Assembly: GCA_943788755.1 (NCBI GenBank)
Contig: CALSRM010000003.1
Coordinates: 1,488,001 to 1,552,000 of the forward strand
Source of the DNA: an uncultured Flavobacteriales bacterium
GTDB lineage: Bacteria > Bacteroidota > Bacteroidia > Flavobacteriales_D > Parvicellaceae
DNA length: 64,000 nucleotides
Direction: 5' to 3'
Shown here: one piece after another, positions 27,528 to 38,054 of the stretch
How positions within the stretch are numbered: position 1 is the first letter of the stretch
Layout of the letters: every line of letters starts with the position of its first letter
Made by a program: the position numbers and the translations under genes
The notes under the pieces: model-generated
Seen by the model: only the letters and a program-made list of their open reading frames with translations
Told to the model about the DNA's origin: nothing
Database searches by the model: none

Positions 27528-28610
27528 ATGAAAAAAATATACATCCTAATAGGAACTCGTCCCAATTTTATCAAAGTGACTCGATTCAAAGAATTAGGGG
27601 AGGCAAAAGGAATGGAGATTAAAATTATCCATACGGGTCAGCATTTTGATGCGAACATGGCGGATGTGTTTTTTACACAATTTGGATTACAACCGGATTA
27701 TTTTTTAAATGTGGGGGGACAAACTCCGAATTCACAAATAGCTAATATTATTTTAAAATTAGAAGAGCTTTTCAACGAAAAGGGAAAACCCGATTTGTTT
27801 ATCGTCCCAGGAGATGTTAATTCAACAATGGCAGGAGGAATTGCAGCTAATAAATTAGGAGTCACATTGGCACATTTAGAAAGTGGATTGCGATCGTATG
27901 ATAAAAAAATGCCAGAAGAGCACAATCGAATTATTACGGATAACCTTTCTGATATTTGTTTTGTAACAGAACCATCAGGAGTTGAGAATTTAAAAAATGA
28001 AAATATAGCAGCTAAGGTTGAATATGTTGGTAATACAATGATCGACACGCTAGTGCATTTTGAGCCACAAATTGAAGCAAGTGATGTGTTGGAAAGATAC
28101 GGAGTGGAGAAAGGAAATTATCACTTACTGACTTTTCATCGACCATCCAATGTAGATAGTATAGAAGAATTACAAGTATTGATTGACATCATTAAAACGG
28201 TAGCTAAATTTGGTAAAATGGTTTTGCCTTTACATCCGCGTACTCGAAATAAATTGAACGATTTTGGGTTACTTGCAGAATTGGAAAATATGAATGATTT
28301 GATCCTTACAGGACCAATTGGTTATTTTGAATTTCAAAAACTAATAAAATATGCTAAGGTTGTTCTAACAGATAGTGGAGGAATACAAGAGGAAACTACT
28401 TTTAGACAAGTACCTTGTCTGACTTTACGAGAAAATACAGAAAGACCCGTCACGATTACAGAGGGCACTAATACTTTGGTTCCTATAAATGCTGTTGCAG
28501 TGCAAAAGCATTTGAAATTAATAGAAAGTGGTAATTATAAAAAAGGATCTGTTCCTTATCTATGGGATGGAAAAGCCACAGAACGAATTTTAGATATAGT
28601 TAGTGTTTAA
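27528..28610 (+). CDS. wecB: UDP-N-acetylglucosamine 2-epimerase (non-hydrolysing)
   Basis: 360 residues, usual WecB length. It opens with IYILIGTRPNFIK, has HTGQHFD, HLESGLRSYD and PEEHNR, and ends with TDSGGIQEE, all marks of the non-hydrolysing epimerase that interconverts UDP-GlcNAc and UDP-ManNAc. It would supply ManNAc-type donors for the glycan. It starts six bases after the CotH gene and overlaps the next gene by one base. Confidence 0.93.
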   Translation: MKKIYILIGTRPNFIKVTRFKELGEAKGMEIKIIHTGQHFDANMADVFFTQFGLQPDYFLNVGGQTPNSQIANIILKLEELFNEKGKPDLFIVPGDVNSTMAGGIAANKLGVTLAHLESGLRSYDKKMPEEHNRIITDNLSDICFVTEPSGVENLKNENIAAKVEYVGNTMIDTLVHFEPQIEASDVLERYGVEKGNYHLLTFHRPSNVDSIEELQVLIDIIKTVAKFGKMVLPLHPRTRNKLNDFGLLAELENMNDLILTGPIGYFEFQKLIKYAKVVLTDSGGIQEETTFRQVPCLTLRENTERPVTITEGTNTLVPINAVAVQKHLKLIESGNYKKGSVPYLWDGKATERILDIVSV

Positions 28611-29707
28611 TGTATTACATTACTTTTAACGATACTCCCTCTGGTATTTATCAAAGTCAAGTAATTGATGTAGTTACATACCTTTCTCACTTAGGGGATG
28701 TAGAAGTTAAATTGATTGCTTTTTTACCCTATTCGAATTTTAAAGAGAACAAAAAGAAAATAAAAATGCAATTGCCCAGTGCAGTAGTTTTTCCAATTTT
28801 TTTGGGTATTACTCGATGGCGAATGCTTAAACCGCTTTTGAAAATAATTACAAAAAAAGGAGAAGTCACAATCTGTAGAGGACCAATCGCGACTGAATTA
28901 GCTTTGGGAAGTTTTCGGAAAGTTGTTTACGATGGTCGTGCAGCTGTTAAGGCGGAGGTAGAGGAATTTAATGTAACAGGGAATAAACAATTAGGAGTAG
29001 ATTTTATTAAAGCGGAAAAAAATGCTGTACTTCAATCCGATTATCGAATTGCTGTTTCAAATAAGTTAGTTGATTACTGGGAAAAGGAGTTTGGTTACCA
29101 AGTAGATAAGCATATCGTTATTCCATGTACACTTGCATCTAAAAGCTCAGGTGAATTATTGATGAATAAAAATGATGACTCAATTAAACTGGTCTTCTCG
29201 GGAGGAACAGGGGCATGGCAGTCAATTGACTTTGTTGCAAACCTTTGTAGAAAAGCAATGAAAGAGAATGCAACTATTAACGTTCTTTTTTTGACGAAAG
29301 AAAATAGAGTACTTGCTGATTTTATAAAAGAATTTCCTGATCGGTGTGAAAGAAAATGGTTGAAGCATGAAGAGGTTTTTAATGAGCTGTCAGAATGCGA
29401 TTATGGAATCTTGATAAGAGAGCAGAATGTTACGAATCAAGTTGCTTCACCCGTAAAATTTGCAGAGTACTTAAATGCTGGATTGAAGGTTTTGATATCC
29501 GGAAATTTGGGAGATTTCTCTGAGTTTGTCAAAGAGAATGCTTGTGGAATTGTGATTGAAGATGAGATACCAGAGTTGATATCTGTGTCCCCCTCTGAAA
29601 AGAAAAGATTAAATGAAATAGCAAATCAGTATTTTTATAAGAATTCTGAAAAAATAAAATCATCTTATTTCAAAATGTTAAAAAGCCTAAGCGAATTAGA
29701 TAAATGA
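28610..29707 (+). CDS. Glycosyltransferase (GT4-like)
   Basis: 365 residues with GT-B character: VVYDGRAAVKAE in the N-terminal domain, LVFSGGTGAWQS and FAEYLNAGLKVLISG in the C-terminal one. The classical Glu-x7-Glu loop is only weakly visible, so donor and mechanism are uncertain. It shares one base with wecB and four with the following transferase. Confidence 0.72.
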   Translation: MYYITFNDTPSGIYQSQVIDVVTYLSHLGDVEVKLIAFLPYSNFKENKKKIKMQLPSAVVFPIFLGITRWRMLKPLLKIITKKGEVTICRGPIATELALGSFRKVVYDGRAAVKAEVEEFNVTGNKQLGVDFIKAEKNAVLQSDYRIAVSNKLVDYWEKEFGYQVDKHIVIPCTLASKSSGELLMNKNDDSIKLVFSGGTGAWQSIDFVANLCRKAMKENATINVLFLTKENRVLADFIKEFPDRCERKWLKHEEVFNELSECDYGILIREQNVTNQVASPVKFAEYLNAGLKVLISGNLGDFSEFVKENACGIVIEDEIPELISVSPSEKKRLNEIANQYFYKNSEKIKSSYFKMLKSLSELDK

Positions 29708-30861
29708 AAATACTTCTTTTGACAGACGGAATAGCACCTTATGCAATGGGCGGAATGCAAAAGCACTCTGCAAACCTAGCTAAGTATTTAACCTTAGCAG
29801 GTGTTAAAGTAACATTGGTTCATTGTGTTGCACGGGAAAAAGAAATTCCCTCAGATTATGAGGTAAATGAAAGTTTATTTTCAAGTCAACAAAAGCTGAA
29901 TAAAATAATTGGATTAAAATTCCCATCTATGGGAAAAGCCCCAGGACATTATTTGAAGGAATCTTACCGCTATTCAGAAATGGTTTTTGAGAAAGTTAAA
30001 GATGAATTGAATAGTTACGATTTTATTTATGGAAAGGGATTTTCAGCTTGGAAATTATTGCAAAAAAAGTCAAAAGGAATGAAGATGGCTCCTATTGGAG
30101 TGAAATTTCATGGATATGAAATGTTTCAAAAACCTCCTTCCTTTCGAGCCAAAATTGAACAGCTTTTTTTACGTAAACCCGTTAAATGGAATACTTTAAA
30201 TTCGGATTTTGTGTTTTCTTATGGCGCAAAAATTACAGAGCTTATTAGAGGGTTAGGAGTAGGAGATGATAAGATTATTAGTATTCCTTCAGGGATTGAT
30301 AATACTTGGATTCGTCAATCCAAATTAAAGGTAAACAGTCCTATTCGATTTGTTTTTTTAGGGCGCTATGAACGAAGAAAAGGAATAGAGGAGTTAAATG
30401 ATATATTAAATTATATTATTGAAAACAATGAATTTGAGTTTCATTTTATTGGTCCTATTCCACAGGATAAACAAATTGAAAGTAAGAAGATAGTTTATCA
30501 TGGAGTTGTGCAAGATAAAGAGAAGTTGACTGGGTTGTTAGATGATGCAGATGTATTGGTCTGCCCAAGCCATTCCGAAGGTATGCCGAATGTTATTCTG
30601 GAGGGAATGTCAAGAGGAATGGCGGTAATTGCAACTGATGTTGGCGCGGTCCGGCTTTTAGTTAGTGACAAAGTTGGAATTTTACTGAAACAGATTGATA
30701 AAGAAGAGTTTAAACAAGCTATTTTAAGTTTATCCAACGTTGAACCTGCCAAATTATTAGAGATGAAAATAAATTCATTGGAATTAGTTTCGAATGCGTT
30801 TAAGTGGGAGCGAATTGCAGAACAGCTTATTGATAAAGTAAAAGAAGTTATTAATGACTGA
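29704..30861 (+). CDS. Family 4 glycosyltransferase
   Basis: 385 residues. Clear GT4 signature: LTDGIAPYAMGGMQKHS at the N-terminus, then FLGRYERRKGIEEL and VLVCPSHSEGMPNVILEGMSRGMAVIATDVG with the two glutamates of the donor loop. Expected to act on the cytoplasmic face during repeat-unit assembly. Overlaps its neighbours by four and eight bases. Confidence 0.9.
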   Translation: MKILLLTDGIAPYAMGGMQKHSANLAKYLTLAGVKVTLVHCVAREKEIPSDYEVNESLFSSQQKLNKIIGLKFPSMGKAPGHYLKESYRYSEMVFEKVKDELNSYDFIYGKGFSAWKLLQKKSKGMKMAPIGVKFHGYEMFQKPPSFRAKIEQLFLRKPVKWNTLNSDFVFSYGAKITELIRGLGVGDDKIISIPSGIDNTWIRQSKLKVNSPIRFVFLGRYERRKGIEELNDILNYIIENNEFEFHFIGPIPQDKQIESKKIVYHGVVQDKEKLTGLLDDADVLVCPSHSEGMPNVILEGMSRGMAVIATDVGAVRLLVSDKVGILLKQIDKEEFKQAILSLSNVEPAKLLEMKINSLELVSNAFKWERIAEQLIDKVKEVIND

Positions 30862-32008
30862 TAAAAGTCAATATAGCGTTTATTTGCCTGGGCTAAATGC
30901 AATGCGGTTTTTTGCAGCTTTCTTGGTTATTGTAACCCATATTGAATTGTTAAAGGGACAATTGGGTTTTTCGAATTCATTGAAATTCCTCGAACAATTT
31001 AATCTAGGAGGATTGGGTGTGTATTTCTTTTTTGTGTTGAGTGGATTTTTAATCACCTATTTATTAATTCATGAAAAGGAAAAAACGGGAACTATTAAAA
31101 TAAAGGCTTTTTATATAAGGCGGTTGTTGAGAATTTGGCCACTTTACTATTTTATAACATTACTGGCTTTCTTCATCTTGCCTAATTTCGAAATGATGGA
31201 GGTGCCTTGGTTACAGCAATTTTATCATTCCAATTTTACAGTGAATCTGGTTTTGTTCTTATTGATGCTTCCGAACCTTGCCTTGGCCTTAAATCCTGCT
31301 GTTGCTCATGCAGGTCAACTATGGTCTATAGGGGTAGAAGAACAGTTTTATTTAATCTGGCCAGTACTATTTAAACGGACAAATAATTTATTACGCTTGT
31401 TAATTCTATTATTTGTTGTTGTTGTAGGAATAAAAGTATTGTTTATACTCCTTTTAAATTCGAATACAATTCCTTCTTCTGAGAACATGTTGGCTTTAAA
31501 AAAGTTTATGGCAATGAGTAAGTTTGAATGCATGATAATAGGAGCTTTTGGTGCTTATGGGGTGAAATATAATTCAAAGAAGATGTTAAGTATAGTGTAT
31601 CATCCAATTGTATTTGGTATTTCTTTATTGTCGTTACCATTAATGAATTATTTTTCTCCTGAAATATTGAATGACGCGATTCACCTACCTTATTCTGTGA
31701 TGTTTATCGTAATTATTCTAAACGTGTCAACCAATAACAAAGGGCTTATGTTATTAGAAAATAAATTCTTTAATTTTTTAGGAAAAATATCTTACGGGCT
31801 GTACATGTATCATATGATGATTGTTGTTTTTGTGATACAAATGGTGGCAAAAATTCATGGAGAAATAGGAGTGAGGGAAAATATTTTAATTTATTTTTGT
31901 TCAGTAGGTTTAAGTATATTAGTAGCTTGGCTATCTTATGAATATTTTGAGAAGCTTTTTTTAAAGTTAAAACCCAAATTTACAATTGTTAAAAGCGGAA
32001 AAATATAG
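30854..32008 (+). CDS. Acyltransferase 3 family membrane protein (OafA-like)
   Basis: 384 residues with about ten hydrophobic segments. The N-terminal GLNAMRFFAAFLVIVTH and later FFVLSGFLITYLL and GQLWSIGVEEQFYLIWP are typical of acyltransferase 3 enzymes that O-acetylate lipopolysaccharide or capsule at the inner membrane. The tail overlaps the next gene by 23 bases. Confidence 0.9.
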   Translation: MTDKSQYSVYLPGLNAMRFFAAFLVIVTHIELLKGQLGFSNSLKFLEQFNLGGLGVYFFFVLSGFLITYLLIHEKEKTGTIKIKAFYIRRLLRIWPLYYFITLLAFFILPNFEMMEVPWLQQFYHSNFTVNLVLFLLMLPNLALALNPAVAHAGQLWSIGVEEQFYLIWPVLFKRTNNLLRLLILLFVVVVGIKVLFILLLNSNTIPSSENMLALKKFMAMSKFECMIIGAFGAYGVKYNSKKMLSIVYHPIVFGISLLSLPLMNYFSPEILNDAIHLPYSVMFIVIILNVSTNNKGLMLLENKFFNFLGKISYGLYMYHMMIVVFVIQMVAKIHGEIGVRENILIYFCSVGLSILVAWLSYEYFEKLFLKLKPKFTIVKSGKI

Positions 32009-33298
32009 ATATTCTCCAGTTTCAGTTCGAATTGAAAAAGTAATTTTTTTAACACTTTTCACATCCGCTTTTGTTTTTTTTAAAACCCCTTTTGAATTTT
32101 ATTTTCACTATATTATATTTTTAGCTTTACTACCTTTTTTCATGTTAAAATACCGGTTTCCAAAACTGGCATTTCAAATAATGACAATTCCTTTAATAGT
32201 AGGAGTGGTTAATGTGTTGGGAGAGAATACCGATCAATTTTCCTTCATTAAAGTATTTGGAGGTTTATTGCTTACCCTACTTTTTTATCAATATGTAATG
32301 CTTTATTATGAATTTAATGTGAAGCGTTTGTTTAAAATGTATGTTAAATGGTGCTACTGGATAGCTTTAATTGGCATAGTGCAGCAAGTTTCTTATATAA
32401 TTGGGTTTAAATTGGGTTATGATTATAGCTGGCTATTCAATAAATGGGGAGTTATCCCTGGCGGTATATTAGGATTGCGGGTAAATTCGATTATTTCAGA
32501 ACCCTCAGGTCTAGCAATTGTGCTGATGCCAGCGGTGTATGTGGCTATTTATAATTTATTCAGAAAGGAAACTTATATTATCGATAAAAAACAGTCGTTA
32601 GTAATTTTGTTGGTATTGATATTAACCTCCTCTTCTACAGGGTTAATTGGGCTTGTTGTAGCGTTTATGTTAGCCTCAGACACATTGAATATTCGGTATG
32701 TAGTAATAGGTGTTGCAATATCGATAAGTGGTGGGTATGCAGCGTATTATAACCTAGATGAATTTCGCTCAAGAGTAGATACTTCAATTGGGTTATGGAT
32801 AGAAAATGATTTTGATATTAAAAATACAAATTCATCAAGTTTTGTTCTTTATAATAACTTACATGTTGCAATGGAGAACTTAAAAGAACACCCCATTTTT
32901 GGAACTGGTTGGGTTCTCATGAGTCTGCTTATGAAAAGTATTCGTTAACCAATACAGTTGTCCTATATGATTTTTCTTTTAATACGAAAGATGGAAATTC
33001 ATTGTTAATTCGATTGTTGTCCGAGACAGGTTTGTTAGGTGCTTGTTTTATCTTATTAATCTTGTTTAGGTCTTTTGTGCATAAAAATCAGAATAGCGAA
33101 TTGAACGAATATCGAATCGTAAGCCAAGGACTTTTTATTCTGATATTTGTTACTTTATTGCGGCAAGGAAACTACATGTTAAATGGGTTTCCGCTGATAA
33201 TGTTGATGTATTATTACACAAAGAAGGAATATATCAAAAGGAAAAATGAGTTACTTCAGTTAGAAGCTGATACTGGAGGAATAGAAGAAACCAATTAA
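31986..33298 (+). CDS. O-antigen polymerase/ligase-like membrane protein (frame interrupted)
   Basis: Two overlapping frames (31986-32948 and 32909-33298) form one polytopic protein of about 435 residues. The break lies near 32909-32915: correcting one base gives GTGWGSHESAYEKY, the periplasmic motif typical of Wzy/WaaL-family proteins. Hydrophobic segments cover most of the chain, with a polar loop around residues 255-330. TTG at 31986 is the start; no nearer ATG preserves the first membrane segment. It probably polymerises the repeat unit, though ligase versus polymerase cannot be told. A homologue with an intact frame would confirm a sequencing error. Confidence 0.78.
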
Positions 33299-33299
33299 C

Positions 33300-34357
33300 T
33301 TGAAAAAAAGAGCTCTTATACTATACACCGAGATTGCAGGTTATACGATAACCTGTATAAATAAAACAATTGACCTTTATCCTGATGTAGAATTTTATGT
33401 TGTTCGATGGCCAGTAAACAAAGAGGCTCCTTTTAAATTTGAATTAAATAGCGCTTATATTTATGAAAGAAATGACTTTACCAATGAGCAGTTGCTAGAA
33501 TTGGCGAATACAATTAATCCTGATCTAATTATTTCATCGGGATGGATGGATAAAGGCTATGTAAATGTTTGTAAGCATTATAAAGGAAAGTAAAAACGGT
33601 GTTGGCTTAGATAATCATTGGTTTGGGAGATGCTAGACAAAAAATCGCAACTTTACTAAGTTCCTTTATAGTCAAAAATAAATTCTCTCATGTCTGGGTG
33701 CCTGGAAAACCACAACGTCAATTTGCTAAAAAATTAGGTTATAAGTCTTCAGAAATATCAGAAGGATTTTATTCTGCGGATGTGGACTTGTTTTCGTCCT
33801 ATTTTGAAAAGGCGAAAGAAAGTAAGATTAGTAATTTCCCTAAACGTTTTATTTACGTAGGAAGATATGTAAAACATAAGGGGATATTTGATATGTGGAA
33901 TGCTTTTATTGAATTACAAAAAGAACATCCAAATGATTGGGAATTATGGTGTATTGGGACTGGGGATGAATTCGAAAATAAGATAGAACACGATAAGATT
34001 AAACATTTTGGCTTTGTTCAGCCAGAAAATTTTTTAGAATACATTGAAAAAACAGGAGTATATATATTGCCAAGTCATATAGAACCTTGGGGTGTTTCTC
34101 TGCATGAATATGCTGCAGCCGGTTTTCCTGTGATTTGTAGTAATAAAGTTGGATCATCAGAAAAGTTTATACAAGAAGGCAAGAATGGTTATGTTTTTCC
34201 AGCAAGAGATATAGAAGCAATTAAAGATTCTTTTCGCAAAGTAATCGATTCTTCAGAAAATGAGCTATTAGAGATGCAGAAAAAAAGTATTGAGTTATCT
34301 TTGTTAACTACTCCCGCCAAATGGGCAAATACATTAATTAAATTACTCAATGATTAA
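33300..34357 (+). CDS. Family 4 glycosyltransferase (frame interrupted)
   Basis: The first part (TTG start at 33300, to 33593) gives an N-terminal Rossmann domain (LILYTEIAGYT, IISSGWMDKGY); the second, from about 33623, gives FIYVGRYVKHKGIFDMW and PSHIEPWGVSLHEYAAAGFPVICS, the GT4 donor domain. Bridging needs more than one shift between about 33590 and 33622; with shifts applied the link reads VLALDNHWFGDAR. The intact protein would be about 350 residues. No initiating ATG is near the second part, so it is not a separate gene. Confidence 0.8.
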
Positions 34358-34475
34358 TCCACAAATCTAAATTTGAAGAGGGTGGTAGGAATTTTGGTTG
34401 ATCGAAATTTTGTTAACTAACAACAATTACTTTACAGAAAATGACCTATTTTTTATGTAAAATAAAAGCATTAAC

Positions 34476-34483
34476 TATATTTG
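34476..34483 (+). promoter_or_regulatory. Candidate Bacteroidetes promoter -7 box (TATATTTG)
   Basis: The 173-base gap before the epimerase contains TTAACTATATTTGTT, a match to TAnnTTTG. The same 15 bases occur on the minus strand before the PD40 gene (40346-40353). The -33 element is not clear: TTTTATG stands at about the expected place. The site is 48 bases before the ATG and could start a second transcript in the glycan locus. Confidence 0.45.
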
Positions 34484-34530
34484 TTATATACCATATAATA
34501 AGAATGTAGTCACATAAATGAAATTACCAA

Positions 34531-35478
34531 ATGATTAAAATATTAATTACAGGGGGAGCAGGAAATGTAGGGGGAGCATTGGCGAGAAAGTTAGTTCAAA
34601 ACCCTTCCTATTTTGTTGTTATCGTGGATGACTTAAGTACGGGTGATAAAGCCAAATTACCTTCATCAGATTATTCTAATTGGACATTTGTTTATTGTGA
34701 TGTAAATGAGCATCAGGACTTATCTGAAATCATGATAGCGAATAATTTTGATTATGTTTTTCATTATGCTGCTGTTGTTGGGGTTCAAAGAACCTTGGAA
34801 AATCCAATAAAAGTTTTAGGCGATATTGACGGTATTAAAAATGTGTTGAGTCTAGCAAAAAACACCTCTGTAAAAAGAATATTTTATTCATCTTCTTCTG
34901 AAGTTTATGGTGAGCCTGTTGAATTACCTCAGCATGAGGAAACTACCCCATTAAACTCGCGTGTTCCTTATGCAGTTGTAAAAAATGTTGGTGAGGCATT
35001 TTTTCGATCTTACAAAAAATCGTATGATTTAAATTTTACAATCTTTCGGTTTTTTAACACCTATGGTCCCAACCAAAGTGTGGATTTTGTTGTCGCTCGA
35101 TTTTTAGAGAAAGCCTTAAAGAATGAAGACATTGGTATTTATGGTGACGGTTCACAAACAAGAACATTTTGTTACGTAAATGACAATGTAGATACTTGTA
35201 TAGCAATATTAGAAAGGGAGCTAGAAATGAACGATGTTATAAATATTGGCGGAGAGGTAGTCCTAACAATTCTTGAACTAGCCGAACTGATAATTGAAGA
35301 GACAAATTCATCTTCTAAAATTATTTATTTAGAGCCGCTGGAGGAAGGCGATATGACAAGGAGGCAACCTGATAATTCTAAAATGCGAAAGATATTAGGG
35401 AGACCCTTGTTAACTATTCGAGAAGGAGTAAAAATGATGATTGCTGATCCTATTTTTCTGAAGAACATAGGGCTTTAA
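34531..35478 (+). CDS. NAD-dependent nucleotide-sugar epimerase/dehydratase
   Basis: 315-residue extended SDR with TGGAGNVGGALA near residues 8-19, an acidic VDDLSTGD, SSSSEVYGEP and the catalytic YAVVK. The ending resembles UDP-glucuronate decarboxylases and UDP-hexose 4-epimerases; sequence alone does not choose. It is preceded by a candidate promoter and followed by 117 bases with no gene before the second asparagine synthase. Confidence 0.8.
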   Translation: MIKILITGGAGNVGGALARKLVQNPSYFVVIVDDLSTGDKAKLPSSDYSNWTFVYCDVNEHQDLSEIMIANNFDYVFHYAAVVGVQRTLENPIKVLGDIDGIKNVLSLAKNTSVKRIFYSSSSEVYGEPVELPQHEETTPLNSRVPYAVVKNVGEAFFRSYKKSYDLNFTIFRFFNTYGPNQSVDFVVARFLEKALKNEDIGIYGDGSQTRTFCYVNDNVDTCIAILERELEMNDVINIGGEVVLTILELAELIIEETNSSSKIIYLEPLEEGDMTRRQPDNSKMRKILGRPLLTIREGVKMMIADPIFLKNIGL

Positions 35479-35595
35479 TGGAGGTTCTAGATAAAAGTAA
35501 GAAGATTTAGCTTCGCTGAGAAAAGTTCTCCATTATGGTCGTACTCAGCAGAGTGCCCAAATATCGGATAGTATGGTATAGTCAAATAGATCGCT

Positions 35596-37477
35596 ATGTG
35601 CGGAATAAACGGAATATATAATATTTCAAAATTAAATTCTCCTCTCCAAGAGATGGAGAAGATGATCGCTAAGCAAAACCATCGTGGTCCGGATGCTTCT
35701 GGTACTTATGTCAATGATTTTGTTGCTTTTGGACACAGTCGGCTATCCATCATTGATTTAGAAGCTTCTTCTAATCAGCCATTTTATAGTTCAGACAACA
35801 AGTTTATACTCATCTTTAATGGCGAAATTTACAACTATAAAGAAATAAGAGAAAGTTTACCAGATTATCACTTTAGAACGAACTCTGACACTGAAGTTGT
35901 TTTAGCTGCTTACCAAACATGGGGAACGAATTGTGTTCATCAATTTAATGGGATGTTTGCATTTGCTATTTGGGATGTTGAAAAACGAACTCTATTTATA
36001 GCAAGAGATAGGTTAGGTATAAAGCCACTTTACATTTATGATAATAATGAAAGTATTGTATTTTCTTCTGAGATAAGAAGTTTAATGGAATGCTCATTAG
36101 TAAAGAAGAAAATTGACAAGGATTCCTTTGTCGATTATTTACGATACAATACGGTGCACGCGCCAAAAACTATAATAGAAGGAGTTAAGATGCTTATGCC
36201 AGGTCATTACATCTGGGTTAGTGACGATGAATATAAAAACGAAGCCGTATTGGGATATTAATAAATATATTAACCGAAAATCAGACAATCAGTCTTACGA
36301 AGAAATTAAGATTGAAGTAAAAGACCGATTAACTAAATCGGTTAAAAGAAGGTTGGTAGCAGATGTTCCATTTGGTGCATTTTTAAGCGGTGGGATAGAT
36401 TCCAGTGCTATCGTTGCATTGATGAGTGAAGTAAGTGATGAGCCTGTGAAAACATTCAATATATCTTTTGCAGAGGAAGCGTTTTCTGAAGCAAAATATG
36501 CTCGGATTATTGCAAAGAAATATAAAACAGATCACACTGAAATTAAATTAACTCCAGCAGATTTTTTAGCAGACCTTCCAAGCGCATTATCGGGAATGGA
36601 TCACCCAAGTGGTGATGGACCCAATTCATTTGTTGTTTCAAAAGCGACAAAGGATGCTGGAGTTACAATGGCGCTATCTGGGTTGGGAGGTGATGAATTA
36701 TTTGCTGGTTATGATATTTTCCTCAGAGCCGTCTCCTTATTGGATAAAAAGTGGGTTTATTCCTTTCCTATAGGGATTAGAAGATTAATGGGGAAAGCAT
36801 TAAAAATTGTAAAACCCACAATAGCTTCAGATAAAATAGTTGAAACGATAACTCAAAAATATTTAGAGCTTCCGTTTTATTACCCAATTAATCGGCAAGT
36901 TTTAAATGATGAACTGATCTCTAAACTAACAGGAATTGGAATTCTTCCCGAAAATGCAGTTTATAGAATTGGTCTTAATAGCATAGATGTGAACGCCCCT
37001 GGCTTTAAATCACCGTTTTTAAGCAAAGTTTCCTATATGGAAATGAATACTTACATGCAAAATGTATTGTTGAGAGATACTGATCAAATGAGTATGGCGC
37101 ACTCTCTTGAGGTAAGAGTTCCTTTTTTAGATCACGAGTTGGTCGAATATGTTTATGGTGTTGCTGATGAACACAAATTCCCCTATTCTCCAAAGAAATT
37201 ATTGGTAGATAGTTTGGGTGATTTATTACCAAAGGAAATTGTAAATAGACCCAAAATGGGGTTCACTTTTCCATGGGAACAGTGGATGAAAAATGAATTA
37301 AAGGATTTCTGTATTAAGAACTTAACCAATCTTGTTGATAGAGAGTTGTTAGACAAGAAACACTTGTGGGATATGTGGGATAGGTTTTTAAAAGGAGATA
37401 AAAAAGCTACTTGGTCTCGTTTATGGGCTTTGGTAGTTCTTGGGTTTTGGTTGGAAGAGAATGAAGTTGAAGTATAA
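35596..37477 (+). CDS. Asparagine synthase-like amidotransferase, second copy (frame interrupted)
   Basis: The N-terminal glutaminase part (35596-36261) begins MCGINGIYN with Cys2 and contains HRGPDASG; the C-terminal part (about 36221-37477) has the ATP loop FLSGGIDSS and SGLGGDELFAGYD. A single shift at the A5 run 36235-36239 restores EYKTKPYWDINKY and a ~627-residue enzyme. Only about a third of the length is shared in detail with the copy at 12.3 kb, so the two probably serve different acceptors. Likely amidates a sugar acid of the glycan; an asparagine-making role is possible. Confidence 0.85.
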
Positions 37478-37499
37478 AGAAAATAGTTAATTTAGCTTT

Positions 37500-38054
37500 A
37501 TGCAAAAAACTGATTTAAGTAAATTTGATAACTCTTGGTACAATCCTGGAGGTCTTTTTAAAAGAGGCGTATGGTTTTTTGTGAATGTTTGTGTTATGCA
37601 AAACAGAATGAATCCATTCAATGGGTTACGTGTTTTTTTTCTTAAAATATTTGGCGCTAAATTAGGTAGTGGAGTTGTTATAAAACCAAATGTGAATATT
37701 AAATATCCATGGAAATTGGAAATTGGAAATAACGTTTGGATTGGTGAACAAGTTTGGATTGACAACTTAGGAGAAGTTAAAATTGGAGATAACGTTTGTT
37801 TATCGCAAGGAGCCATGTTATTATGTGGAAATCATAATTATAAAAAAGTTGAGTTTGATCTGGTAGTGGGGGATATCACTTTAGAAGAAGGTGTTTGGAT
37901 TGGCGCTCATTCAGTAGTTTGCCCCGGAGTTAGTTGTAAATCTCATTCTATATTATCGGTAAACTCTGTTGCAGTAAAAACACTAGAGCCATATACTATT
38001 TATCAAGGTAATCCAGCTGTAGAACTTCGTAAAAGAGAATTTAAGGACGAATGA
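37500..38054 (+). CDS. WcaF-like hexapeptide acetyltransferase
   Basis: 184 residues. After an N-terminal helical region (FKRGVWFFVNVCVMQNRMNP) come hexapeptide repeats (IGNNVWIGEQVWI, IGDNVCLSQGAM) and the His of GNHNY, as in colanic acid acetyltransferase WcaF and its relatives. The ending YQGNPAVELRKREF is typical. It overlaps the next transferase by four bases, and such WcaF-GT pairs are common in capsule loci. Confidence 0.88.
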   Translation: MQKTDLSKFDNSWYNPGGLFKRGVWFFVNVCVMQNRMNPFNGLRVFFLKIFGAKLGSGVVIKPNVNIKYPWKLEIGNNVWIGEQVWIDNLGEVKIGDNVCLSQGAMLLCGNHNYKKVEFDLVVGDITLEEGVWIGAHSVVCPGVSCKSHSILSVNSVAVKTLEPYTIYQGNPAVELRKREFKDE

